A stretch of 64,000 nucleotides of DNA, taken from positions 186,001-250,000 of the forward strand of contig RSEE01000013.1 of NCBI GenBank assembly GCA_003971905.1, given 5' to 3'. The stretch is from Moniliella sp. 'wahieum' (lineage: Eukaryota; Basidiomycota; Moniliellomycetes; Moniliellales; Moniliellaceae). The translations under genes and the position numbers were made by a program. Every line of letters starts with the position of its first letter. Within the stretch, counting starts at the first letter, position 1. Shown here piece by piece: positions 10,251 through 22,400 of this stretch. The notes beneath the pieces are model-generated. The model was given only the letters and a program-made list of their open reading frames with translations. It was not told the origin of the DNA and did no database searches.

Positions 10251-12951
10251 TTACTGCGCCGCGGCAAACAACATTGGTTTGCCACCTCCGTGCTCGAGCC
10301 AGTCGCGCAAATCTTCGTCGTCCAGTAAGCGGACCATGACCACGCGTCCACGCGGAGTAGGATCCTGAACCACACCAGCCTCCGCTGCTGCTGCTGCTGC
10401 CGCCGCCGTATCGCCAGCCCCAAGCGACTCGGGGTAGCGCAGCACGCCAATCTGGCTGCCGAGACGTTCGCGCGCCTTGGTCAGCAGCTCGGCGTACGTG
10501 ATGCTCGCCGGATCAACCCGCACCGCAACCAACTCGTCGGTGGCTGAATGGAAGATCTTAATCTTGGTCCAGCCGGGTTTGCGCGACGCAGCAGACGACG
10601 GTGGGGTAGGGGTGGGCGTGGCAGGGGTAGGAGCGGCGGAGGAGCCGTGGCAGACACGGGGGCAACCGAGGTCCGAGGCGAGCCCGTCTCGGTCGTGCCA
10701 GCCGCGCTGTTGCCACTGGCGGTAGGATGACGGTCGGGGTGGGACTGGCTGGTGCCCGAGTCGGTGCGGGCCACAGCGAAGGTGGGTACAGCCGTGTGGG
10801 AAGCGAGGTGGACGCGATCCAGGCCATGGACCAGCTCGGCTGGGGCGGACGACGAGGCGGAAGCGACAGGGCGCCGTCGTCGCCCGGCCAAGGCATGGGG
10901 AAGGCTGGGGTGGGCGAGGATGGTATGCGACGACGCGGTCGCCAGGCCGCGGGTCGAAAAACATCTGCACCACATCGGAGCGGGTGAGGCGAGGAGGCAA
11001 AGCGACCAGCTGGCGGGTGTACTGGTCGAGCGCGATCCGGTACTGCTCCGCCATGGCATCCGTGAAGCTCTCCCCGTCGACAGGGCACGCGGAAGCGAAG
11101 GAATGATGGCCATCTGGGATCCGGGCGGGCCATGACCAGCCTCGAGAGGGAAGCGCGTCTGGAAGCTCAGGTGGAAATCGTAAAAAATCTTCGTACAGAC
11201 GATACAGCTCCAACTCCAACGGCGGTCGCACTCGTTCGTCCGACACACCGGAGCCCCCCGTCGGGGACCGCCGACCTTTTCCCTTGGGCTGCGGCGCCCA
11301 GAGACAACGGACGCGGTACCAGTAGTCACCTTGCTCTTTGTGCACTGCATCCACCTGAGCTCGATTAGGAACACCAGGTGGGAGCGGGTGGCACTCAGAT
11401 CCCGAACCCATCGCGTCAACATCGCCCACGTGGGAAGCCAACGTAAATCCTGACACAGCCTGAGTACTCGGTGTACTGTCGGATGGAACCTGCATCGTTT
11501 CCATCAGCTCATTCCCAGGACTCGCACTCATAGCAATGCCTGGCAGTGGATTGGACGGAACCGGGGAAAGTGCCGTGAGGGCTGGCTGGGTATGAGCTTG
11601 TGTACCGGCTCCAGATAATGGAGGGTTCGACAATTGCCTGAGGCTTCCCTGTGGCGGCGAAGACATCACCATCCGTACCGGCCCAGGGCCATCACGAAGA
11701 TTTGGGTTGGACATAGGGGAGGAGATGGAGGTGACAGCAGCTCCATTTCGCGTCGTCGTTGCTGGTTTGGGTCGATGGCCATAACCCAAAGAGAGGGAAA
11801 TCGCCTTGCCGTGCGACAAAACTCCCGCCTTTTCACCATTCGTCCCGATTCCTGCCTTGGGGTTGCTTCCCGTCCCCGTTGTGAAGGTGGCAGTTTTAGG
11901 ATCGGTCCCCGAAGCAGGCCATCGCCAAGGACTGGCTCCAAAGGGCGTAGGAGAGGGCGATGGCCTGGCGTGGTTGGATGGCTGTTCGTGGGCCTTGGCG
12001 ATGGGCGGTGGACCGATCGTGGCCTGTCGCTTTTTCCACGTGGCCACCGACGGGATGGCGCCAAGGGCAATCAGGTCGGCAGGCTTGTGGGGCAGCTGTT
12101 TTCCGTTCGCAAATCCAGCAGCGCAACATACGCCACTGGTACCAAACCAGGTGGGGTCTCGGCATTGTTGGCATCCAGACGTGCGGCGACAAGCCACTCA
12201 GGAGTGGAATGTGCATATATTCGGATCCGCGTCCCCGTCTTGACGCCCAACTCGTCCGGCCGCTCCGCAACAAAGTCGTACAGGGCCACCGCCAAAAACG
12301 TGTCAGGTACCGCTGGCGCGGTTGGGTCGCTGGTGCAGAGACGGGTTTCGAAGGTGAGGGGTGTGTTGCCAAGGGTCAACTGGTGCGTCCAGCTCAGCCC
12401 AACCGCATGGCGAGGGAGCGGCGGTACGGTCGGCTGGCCGTGGGAGGGGGAGGGAACTGGGTAAGCTTGGCGGACCCAGTGTGGTGATGGAGAGGGGGCT
12501 GGCTGGGAGGTGAGGAAATGGGGCGGGGACTAGTGAGGGCGAGAGCGCAGCAGCAGCAGAGGTGCGCGGTGCGGGGGAGAAGGCAGCACTGCGGGTAAGA
12601 ATGTCGAAGATATGAGTGGGGGCGAGCCCTTGGGCATCCGTGAGGGGGTTGGAGACGGTGTACCAGTCGGGGTGGGTTGGGGGGATGAGGACGTGGAAAA
12701 AGTCGCCGGCATGGACGGTTTGTTGGGGGAGAGCGGGCGAGATAGGAGGAGTGTGCGCGGAGGACGAGAAGAGGAGCTCCTTGGCGGTGCGGGGCGCAGC
12801 GCCCGACACAGGCGCCCGCCTGGGGGCATGCTGGGGTGCGGGTGGAGAAGGATGGCGGAAAGGAAAACGCGGGCAAGTGGTGGTGGGGGAGCAGGTGTGT
12901 GGAGGAAAAGCGGGGCGTTGCTGCTCCCTAGTCGTACTGGGGCTGGGTCAT
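10251..12951 (-). CDS. BEM1: Bem1/Scd2-type polarity scaffold (SH3-SH3-PX-PB1)
   Basis: The likely start is the ATG at 12951. Exon 1 is only 14 nt (12951-12938), intron 1 is 12937-12820, and splicing joins MTQPQ to RAPVSGAAPRTAKELLFSS. Domains in order are an SH3 remnant (HAGDFFHVL to TDAQGLAPTHIFDIL), a second SH3 (AVALYDFVAERPDELGV near 12290), a Pro/Ser-rich linker, a PX domain (GDYWYRVR, ELYRLYEDF, near 11320-11150) and a C-terminal PB1 domain (WTKIKIFHSATDELVAVRV to RVVMVRLLDDEDLRDWL). This is the order of Bem1/Scd2, which ties Cdc42, its exchange factor Cdc24 (through PB1) and PAK kinases at growth sites. Frame changes near 12440, 12090 and in the PX region fit single missing bases; the one at 12089-12092 sits in a G run. 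An Ala run of eight lies inside PB1. Confidence 0.78.
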
Positions 12952-14269
12952 GGCGCCTAGGGAGCAGCAGAGCAGCACCATGGGCAACTGATTGGCTGAC
13001 TAGGCGGGTGTCTGGATGAGTGCGACGCGTGACGATGCGCTGGCCTGCGTTGCCGTGTGGCTGGCTGACTACGGCGGGTCGTCTCCGCTGCCAGTCAAGT
13101 CACGGCAGTCACCGTCCCTGTCGCCTGGCCACTCGCCCGCGCCCGCAGCCGGCCTTGTCTGCCGTCTCTGCGTCGCCTGCCTCGTCGGGCAAGCCTTGCC
13201 AGTTCCTCAGGCCTCACGCGTCACGCGTCGCGCCCTCCCTACCGGCCTTAGGCCTTACCAGCCTTCTGCCCCTCAGGCCGTCACCGTCACGGCCCGGGCC
13301 TACCAGCACCCAGCAACCACAGTCCCGCCAGACCAAAACATATCGATACCCTTGATCGTAGATACACGATGCCTTTCGTCTCTGCCCGCCGCACAATTGG
13401 GCGCACCCTACGCCACATGGGCCGGCCGGAGCCCAGCCCAACACTCGGGCCGTGCCGCGCCAGGCCACGCCAGGCCACGTCCTGCCCCGCCACGTGAACC
13501 ATCTTCTCCGACAGGGCATGTCGGCCCACTGGGACCGACACAAGCGCCTGGCCAGCCGCCTGCCGGTTGGGTATATATTGGTCTGGGGGCTGCGTGCCCA
13601 GCACCATTTCCCGCTTGGCGGCGATCCCAAGCCTTGCAAAGTGCTCACTGTTGCTCAGCACTCCAGGACTCAGCCTCAGCACTCCCCCAGCCGAGGCTGT
13701 GGGACGCAGGCGACCAGCCAGCCTCCCCACCCCGACCTCCGCCCGCTACACCGCTGTGGCGCCAGCGCCACGTCATCGCCTGCCTCAGGCCTCGTGCCTC
13801 CCTGCATCACATCACCCTGCCGTGTGATCGCTGCTCCCTGTGACCCGCATTGACATCACCCATCCCATTGGAAATGCCCGGGGCATCGGCATCCTCACCG
13901 GGAACCCGCGGGCACCTGACCATCCAGCACTCCATATCGCCACGAGGGTTGTTCGCATCTCTGCTATAAGCGCCAATACACGAGTTACTCCGACACTAAG
14001 CACTTGCTCCACCACACTGCGTTGGCCCATCCCAAATCCTTTCCCCCGTTTACACCTCCACCCAGCCCCGTCAATACCGTCCTCCGCATCTCCGCACCTT
14101 TTCCGTGTGTTGTATGCCGGCGGGGCCCCGCTGCGTGTGGGGCGGGTGTCAAGACGGGGATGTCACGGATGGGTTTTGACAGACCACGATCGGACTTGCT
14201 TTTGTTAGGCGTTGGTCCTTGGTCCAACCTGGAATCGGAGTGTCATGGGCGGGCCCCCGAACTGTGGAG
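12952..14269. other. GC-rich intergenic stretch
   Basis: Long open frames exist here because stop codons are rare in this GC-rich, low-complexity DNA. None shows a domain or a start context that I trust. TCACGCGTCACGCGTC occurs near 13213. It lies upstream of the Bem1-like start, so the first few hundred bases probably act as its promoter. Confidence 0.5.
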
Positions 14270-14473
14270 TGTCAGGAGACGGGAGATGGAGGAAAGGGAG
14301 CAGCAGATGAATTGGATACATCTATGGACGGACGACTGTGGAGGTATATGTACCTCCTAAGGAAGGAGGCACAGGCGAGAGTTGGATACAGGACCTCCCA
14401 ACTGAAGAACCCCTCCATAGTGCCCATACGGGCCTAGTGGACCAAGACCCCCTAGTACCGTGTGAGTCTGGCA
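14270..14473 (-). mobile_element. solo LTR (family A), reverse orientation, 204 bp
   Basis: It reads TGTCAGGAG... to ...TCTGGCA on the plus strand and is the reverse complement of the LTR at 8331-8525, with divergence. A perfect 5-bp target duplication, TGGAG, flanks it at 14265-14269 and 14474-14478. It is an old solo LTR with no internal region attached. Confidence 0.75.
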
Positions 14474-15628
14474 TGGAGTTCAACCCACAATTCACAACGC
14501 TGCTGATGCACTGCAAGTCCACATTGAGTCTCTCAAGCAGAGATTCTCTCGTCGCCGCCACAAAGCGTCCTTTGTGTGGGGCTCCGAGCAGGACCGAGTT
14601 TTATCCCATCTCCCCATGGCTCCGCGCCCCCTGGCATTCGGCACATTCGGGCAACGCGACGATGACCCTGCCGGCGTACTCAACCGCGTGCACCTCTTGC
14701 TCAACAACCTCTCCTTCAATCTACATTGCATACCCTTCCCGCGGGATCGACCTGTTGGCCTGCAGCCCTCGCTCAGGCCCACAGTCACCAACGCCTTGCC
14801 GCACCCGTCCTGCTCCAATGACACCCATCATCAGCGCATGTATTGCTGCTCTTTCGACGTTCCAGCCCTGCATCCCTGCGGCTGCCGGACCCATGAGGAA
14901 GAGCACATGAGCTCAGCTACTATCTCCTTTCATCTTGACTTCAATTCGACGACGCATCGCTGGCTCCTCCGCGTCTGCCGCAACGGTAAATGGGCAAGTA
15001 TCATAATGTCCGTCTCAGGAAAATGGCTACAGCCATGTCCCTCCTACTGTGGTCACTCCTCTCCCCGCCTCCTCTCGCACCTCCTCTCGCCCCATCCATC
15101 GCAGAGGACTTGCTATTGTGAGAGCCTCGGAGTCGATCGCCCCTCGCCTCCCACGGGGTGCTACGTCCTCATCCACCATCGAAGAACCTTCCTCTTCCCT
15201 GCGGGACGCCGCTGCCGCGCTTGAGCAAAACAAAAGGACGCACCTGGATACGCCTCCAGCGTTACCAAGAACTCCAAGCATGCAAGCGAAGACACACTCT
15301 ACCCCGTCGCCCGCAGGCTACCTTGTCTTCTTACTTGACTGTGTCGCATCATTGGTGCCAAGTCGTCCGCATCGCCCTCGCTTACGACGTCTGCGCCTTA
15401 CTCGTCGTACACATGTCCGGTACAAGAAATCCGCATATGCTTCCCCTCAGGTTCTCAGCCCTTCACCGACCTGACCTGCGCATTGTTGTTTCCTTTTCTC
15501 ATCCTGATCTGTGTTCCTTTGGATCGGTGGCAGGTGGCTTGTCCACTTCGTTACCATCGACTTGATCTCTGTCTACGACTTGCCCATCGTTGAAGGAGAC
15601 CCAAAGATTGCCACAGGATCAGTGGGAG
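14474..15628. other. gene-poor stretch between LTR copies
   Basis: Only short open frames of biased composition are present, and no domain is recognised. It may hold decayed retrotransposon sequence, but I cannot show this. Confidence 0.4.
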
Positions 15629-16587
15629 TGTCAGAATCAAGCCCTGCTAGGGGGCCCTTGGCTCATTAGTGTCATGGGGCGACGTCTGAGCCACCTTGCA
15701 CAGCCGCCTCCACTTCCCTATCGTCACTATCGCTTCTCGGCTTCTTTCCCTATCTCGCCTATCTCGACTCGTTTTCTCTTCTTTCGCTATCTTGACGCGG
15801 ATTGTCTTCCTATCAACAAAACCCACAACTGTCTTCGTTTCTCCGCTCGCGCTCGTCTAAAATCCAAAACACAACACATGGTTTCTTGGCTCGGTTTCTC
15901 GCCTCGTTTCTCGTCTCGGGTCCATTTTGCCCGTCTCTCGCCTGTCCCTCTCGCGCTTGGTCCTCTTTCCTTCCCTTTGACTCGTTCTCCCTTTTGCTCT
16001 GTAGACCTCTTGGTCTTGCTTGTTTCCTTTCTCTCTATAAAACCTGCCTGTTCTTAGATCCAATGATGATGGCCCAAGCCGGCGACCATTCTTTCTCCTT
16101 CACCCTTCTTCTAGGCTCTCCGCTTCTAGAAGGAACACCTCTCGCTCAGCTCGCTCGCCTCCCTCGCCCATCGGAGCAACCGCTTTCGCGTCAGCCCCTA
16201 CACACCCAACCTCTGCTCGCAGACCGCTGCACCTTTCGCAACCTCAGCTTGCAGACGCTGCTCAGGCTCTGCTCGACGCACCGCAAAGCACCACTCACGA
16301 CCCCCTTCGTTCACGCCAGTGAGCCTTGGACTTTGGATCTGAAACGCGTTCAGTCCTCCGTGAGTACCGTCTCCGATGAGCAGGGAAGGTCTCCGCCTGG
16401 GAAGCCAGCCACCCCGTCACAACTAGGCTCCAATGCGCACACCATGGCGTGATTTCCTATCAGTTGGGAGATCCTTGTCCACCTCTCGACTGACCCCCCT
16501 TGCTTCTGAGGTACATATATAATCTCCAGTCCGTCCATACATGTATCCAATCCATCTACTCCCCCTCCTCCATCCCGTCTCCTGACA
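15629..16587 (+). mobile_element. interrupted LTR copy (family A) with about 740 bp between its parts
   Basis: The first 50 or so bases of the family A LTR (from TGTCAGAATCAAG) lie at 15629-15680. The last 165 or so (ending CCTGACA) lie at about 16420-16587. The DNA between is unrelated, rich in C and T, and without a recognised gene. No matching 5-bp duplication flanks the whole. It is either one LTR split by an insertion or two truncated copies side by side. Confidence 0.5.
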
Positions 16588-16989
16588 AGGGCTCACTCCC
16601 CGTTATCGAGCTTGAACGCTATTGGCCGATCCGAAAACGGAGCCAGAGACGAGGTGAGGCATCTCAATTGGGGAGTCGGCTCGGGTGGCAAGGTTGCGTA
16701 TGTCCCCGAATGAGCAGGACTAGTGTACCTATATTAGACGCATAACCTTGAAAGGTTGGCTGGAATGGTGACGCAGATCGACAATGACAGGGTCGGACAG
16801 GTCCTGCTACAGAACAAGTCGACTCTTATAGGATCGCAGCGGCATTCCGTACAGAGGAGACTGAAAGCTGGAGGAAGATACTGATCCTGCCACCATCCCT
16901 TACACCAAGCCGAAAAAGAAAGCCATTCCCCGCCGGCAACGCCGTTCCTCCGCATCTCTCCCGACCGTCGGCACCCTGCTGACGGTGTG

Positions 16990-18620
16990 CCCTTGCCCCT
17001 CGGACGAGCGTGAAGCAATGGCACTCTAAGTGGCCCCGGTGGCGCCAGGCCGAACACATTGAGCTTGACGGGCTCAGATCCATGGATGCCTTTGAAGAAG
17101 TGCCACGCCTCCGGCCGGAACGAAGATCTTGGGTGCCCGCACGTCTACAGTGTTGGCGTCACCCAGAGAATATGTTCCTCAAATGGAAAGCCCGTATTGT
17201 GGTTCAGGAAACCAGGAGGATACAAGTGAGGCCCAAGGCCCTCACATTCTCGAGTGGCGCAGCACATCAGTTTTCGCACCGTAGCCGTGGAGGTAAAGCG
17301 CAAGGCCTCCAGGCATATTATTTGACTGCAAGAGTGCATATCTCCATGCCCCCATTCCATATGAGGTATACGTTAAGCCTCCCGATCGTTTTCTCACCGA
17401 CAAAGCAAACGTTTGGCGACTCAAGAAGTCCCTCTATGGCCTTGCGGCCTCCGGCGCTGCGTGGCACCGCCACCTCGCCAGCAAGCTACGAGATATTGGT
17501 TTCCGCTCGACGGTAACAGAACAGGGCGTATGGATACGCAAACGAGCGAATACGACCATCATGCTGGCAATATACTGTGATGACGGAATGGTCATGGCCC
17601 CGTCCCAAGCTGCTTTTGACGCATTCATGGACGAACTCGGTCTCAACATCAAGATTGGCGACAAGGGTCCTCTCAGTAAGATGCTGGGTGTGCACTATGT
17701 TACTCGCCCTGATGGTTTTGACTGCGACCAGCGTGCATTTCTGTTAGCTTTACTCGCCCGCACCGACATGCTCGAGTGCAACCCTGTTCGTTTGCCTATC
17801 AATCCTGATACACCTCTCCCGCCACGTCCACCAGACGAAGCCCCTGCCACTGCCGCCGAGCATAAGCGCTATATATGTCGATTGTGCAGAGCCTCAGCTG
17901 GGCCGCGCAGACCTGCCGGCCCGACCTGTCATTTGTCGTACATCTCCTCAGTCGTTGGAACAAGGATCCCTCTGCTGCACACCGCAGCGCCACACAACAT
18001 GTCCTCCGCTACCTCCGTGGTACATTGGATTGGTCTCTGCTTCTCAGGATCAATCGAACGGCACCTCCTATTGCCGTATTTACCGATAGCGATTGGGGCG
18101 GCGCGACAAGGTCACACGCAAGTCGGTAACAGGGGTCGCTGTGTTTGTTTTTGGCGCCCTAGTGCACTGGCGCAGCGCCCAGCAGACCACTACGGCAATT
18201 TCAACCGCTGAAGCTGAGATGATGGCTATTAGTGAGGGCGCCCGCGACGCTCTCCGCATTCGTAACCTCATGGTCGAGCTTCAACTAGTACCTTCCAACT
18301 GTCCGGTGGATCTCTATACTATTAGCGACTCGGCTGTTGCCCTGTCAATTATCTCTCGCCCTGGTTTCATTGGACGCCTTCGTCATATGGACATTCGCAA
18401 CCATTGGTTCCGCGAGCATGTCGATTCGGGCGCATTTTGTGGCACAAGGTTCTTGGAACCGAGACCCCGCGAATGATTTTACCAAGCTCCTACCGTATAC
18501 GGTTCAACGCTCCAGTGTAGGTCGCTACCTCACGCTCACGCCGGATCCTGGTGGGGCTGAGGAGACTTCCCGCATCAAGCCCATTTTCGGCTCAGATTCC
18601 TCCTCGCCAGCTGGCTCTTG
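16990..18620 (+). mobile_element. Ty1/copia remnant (reverse transcriptase and RNase H), broken
   Basis: Translated stretches match the copia reverse transcriptase and the RNase H that follows it, including the ISTAEAEMMA signature of copia RNase H near 18200. Gag, protease and integrase are not recognisable. It carries several breaks and is an old fossil. It is unlike the element at 19314-24357 in sequence, so it belongs to another copia family. The family A LTR that ends at 16587 lies just upstream and may be its left end, but no matching right LTR was found. Confidence 0.75.
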
Positions 18621-19313
18621 ATTTGTCACTCTTCCAATCTCGTCGGATCCTAGCGTCGAGTCGTGGTGGGGCTGTCAGCGCCATCATGCATGCAGCTGAT
18701 CACACATCACACATCGCGCTGTTCTATCCGACTCTCCCCTATGTTTTGCCCCTAACGGGCTCCTCTTTTGGAATAGATCCATCACCTCCCTCTCTCTTCT
18801 TCTCTCCGTAGGCCTTTGTCCTCGTTTTAACACCATATATTTGCACAACAGTTATCATGCCCTCTGATTGTCTGCGGGTTTGCACCGCGCTCTTCCCTCC
18901 CATTGAGGCCCCATCGGCCCTCCATCTCCGTTGTTTTGTCCATATGGTGGTCGCATGGAATGGCGAGGAATGTGAATGGCCAAATTCAACGCACATGCGG
19001 GGGATTACGATTATTGCTCCACGCATTCTGCGGGCCGCATGGAGGAAGACGGAAGAGAATGTGGGTGCTGGCTGGCGAGAGCGGAATGATTATAGGACAG
19101 GCTATGGCGTGCTGTGGGCGTGTGCTGAGGGGGCATCTTGAACGTTCAAGTTGAGCTTGCTGTTAGAAACGCGAAACCCGAGGCTCAGCCTAAGCTCTCG
19201 GCGCCCAGACAGATGTTGAGCCCGAGGCCCAGATCCTGAGATCTCAGAGAGCTCTCGGATGTTGAGACGCTCAGGCACATATCCAACCCTCTTTGAGCGC
19301 TTTTGAAATCTGC
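18621..19313. other. intergenic between two retrotransposons
   Basis: No gene is supported. A purine-rich run followed by TGTCAG occurs at about 18668-18684 and could mark the right edge of the older copia element, but no second copy confirms it. Confidence 0.4.
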
Positions 19314-19316
19314 TGT

Positions 19317-19473
19317 TGACATCCGTCCTAGGACCGCGCGGACCCTGAGTCACGTGAGTCAGCTTTCATTCCTTCCGAGCTCGCACCAGTCTTCTGGACG
19401 AGTCAGTCGCAGAAGCTTCTTAGTCAAATACGACGTTCAGTGCTCACATTCTGTGGTAGTAGCGAGGCCGACA
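19317..19473 (+). repeat. 5' LTR of the young copia element
   Basis: It begins TGACATCCG and ends GCCGACA. It carries TGAGTCACGTGAGTCA at 19346-19361, two TGAGTCA motifs that overlap a central CACGTG. These resemble Gcn4/AP-1 and E-box sites and may drive transcription of the element. Confidence 0.9.
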
Positions 19474-22400
19474 GAGTTACATCCTTATCTGCTCATCCCT
19501 GAGCTGGCCAAAAAACTACACCCACAACCATGGGCGCCAACGCTAACACCGATCTCTCGGTCAGCGACACCACAATGGTGAACAAGCGCGATTACTGGAC
19601 ACCAACCGGTCGCGATCCGCCACCGATTGGCACCGACAACGAGGAACTCATGATGCTTTGCGCCGAAGCGCACCTGTGGTTCAAGAAGACGAACGACATC
19701 GATGTCGTTAAAGAGAAGATCAACAGAGCTATACACGACAGAGCCGAGTGGCTTGGATGGAAGGACGAACCTACGTCTATCACGACAAACTGGGTTCGAC
19801 GGGCTACGAATTTTGTGGTGCAAAACATCCACCAAATGGAAACTCAACCCAACGCAACTTTGGGGGCACCTACAGGCGCAGCCTCGCGACCCGAGTACGA
19901 CCTTTACAGATCACTACGCGAGTCTCCCACCAAGAATATCAAGTGGCCTGATCTGAACAAAGACCCGTCCGCCTACAGCGCTTGGGAAGACGAATTTCTC
20001 TTCGCGATAACAGATGCCCACCCCCACGCAAGCGACGTCGTCCAGAATGGTCGCAGCTCCCGCTACTTCACCGAGGACCTCGACAGACGCTTGCACAACC
20101 TTCTTAGGGAAGCCATGCCGTCACCCTCTTCCGGACGATCCGCACCCACCACGAAATATCATGCACCCAGGACACGCTGAACATGCTGCGTCAGCGGTAT
20201 GGATATACGCCTACCGCAAACAGAGGGCCTCTACTCATTCGCTACTTTCGGCCGACCAAGGAAACCGATCGGGTCGAGACTACCTCGACTACATGGAAGA
20301 GATCAGTGCAAGCCTGACGCGAGCGGGCATCCCACTTACGGAAGAGCAGGAACGCACTGGGATCCTACTCGGCTTACGCGACATGAGCATTCGCCAGCGT
20401 GAAGAGCGCTCGAGTCTAGACAAGTTACGGCAGGCCGTGATGGACATACCAGCCGCCACGTATCCCGGTGGAGAAAGGAAGAGAAACGGAGGCAAGCCGG
20501 TCAACGGAGGAACGCCTTGGACTCGACCCGACAGCGGGGGACGACCCACCAGCGGGGGAAAAAACTCCAGCGGGGGCAAAGCCGGCGACGACAACCTCGC
20601 GGACACAAAGACCAAGGGGCAAGACCGCACCAACCAACCCTGGCGCAGCGCGACGTCTAATAAACCTGTTGTCCCTCCGCGCAACCCAGGCCGAGCCAAC
20701 GCTCACGTCGCTCAGAGAGCGAGCTCTCCCGAGTCTGAAGTGATTGACGTTGATGCGGGCACAGCTGACTACTAGGAACTCGGGGGCGAAATGCGAATCA
20801 TCCGGGCATTATATGACAGTGGGGCATTCCCATCCATTTGGAAAGACAAATCCGTCTTCACATCCATGACCCCTTGCGACGACGAGATAGAGGTTGCTAA
20901 CGGGACACATGTAAAGGCGGAAGGACGAGGCACGGCCACAATCCGTATCCGATGCTTAGGAGGACACCAAATGGAGATAAAACTCCCCAACAGCCTATAC
21001 ATGCCCCGTTTCAGCCGAAATCTCGTCAGTGTAGCACACCTGTCGAACACCGGAATCGCATCATACTTCGCCCCACACCAGAAGGGTATCTGGCTTGGTA
21101 ACCCAGGATCCACCCTACGAAAAGTAACCGGCAGTGACTATCAATTCACGATCTTACACAACCCGCGAACGCCACCCACACCCCTGCGGGCCATGGCGAC
21201 CAAACCGATCAAACCGGCCGACCCACCCTCAACCCCAAACTCCCTCGCAGCATCCCTGGCCCTGGACCACGTCTCTAAAGCCCACAAACGCTGGAACCAC
21301 GCAGCCATCGACCTCCTCCCCTGGCTTACACGATCGGAAACCGCAGGCCCGCGTCACAGCCAAGCATATCTCCCTCTGTCGTTCAGAGTGGGATTGCCCA
21401 ACATGCGCGGTGGCACTAGCGACAGCATCGCCCCATCCGAGCCGGGACCGCCTCCGATCCAAAAGACCTTTCGAGGTCCTCCACGTCGACGTAGTAGACC
21501 TCCCCCGGGTAACCGGCATGGGGCACGGATACGCCCTCGTCGCGTTGATGACTTCACGCGGTACGTCTTCACCACAGCGATCCCGACAAAGGGCGCTGCA
21601 ACGAAGGAACTGCGGAACCTCATATTGCGGGAGCAACGCTACGGCCCGGACAGACTGCTGCGGACTTTGCGCACGGACAACGCCCCCGAATTGACAAGCG
21701 CACTGCAACCTTTCTGGACGAGCAAGGCATCACGTCAGAACGGACAATCCCGGGGCAGAGTGCTGCAACGGTGGGCTGAGCGTGCCATCCGAACCATAAC
21801 GACTCGTGCAAGGCAGTTGCTCTTGGGTACAGGTCTTCCGACGTCGGACTGGTGGGAACACAGCCTCCACGCTGCGTGCTTCACCCAAAACCAAATGCCA
21901 CTCAAAACATCCGGGGAAGACAACAAATCGCGATTTGAGCGATACAAAGGCCACGCATACTCGTACCGATGCAACCCTTTGGCCGCGTTGCATACCTCCA
22001 TCTGCCCGAGTCACGCCGCGAGCACAAGCTCAGCGCGCGGGCAGAGGAAGGTGCTGGTAGGATACCACCATCAGCGCGGATCAAAGGGATGGCTCTTCGC
22101 CATACCAACCATCCCTGGGTACCTTCACCTACCGCTGGTCGAAACCGTACAAATGGGGCAACGCCATCTAACCCCATCTCCACCCCGACCACTTCCCACC
22201 CGACATCTCCAAATCACCTCAAATTAAAATCGACAGTGAAAAAGACGCTAACCCTACTCCGCGCCGCGGCAGCACCCATGCCCCGAACCGCCGCCACACC
22301 CCAGACACCCGCTCCCACCACCCACCCCCCCTCCGCGCCGCTACCCCCTCCGCCAGCGCACCACCCGCACCTCCCTCGACCTGCACACACTCCCAATCGC

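Noticed and set aside
13016-13853. Long plus-strand open frames (up to 275 codons)
   Set aside because: The region is GC rich and low in complexity, so stops are rare in every frame. Several frames are open at once and none shows a domain.
15802-16452. 216-codon plus-strand open frame inside the split LTR
   Set aside because: Its composition follows the C/T-rich DNA and it has no recognisable domain.
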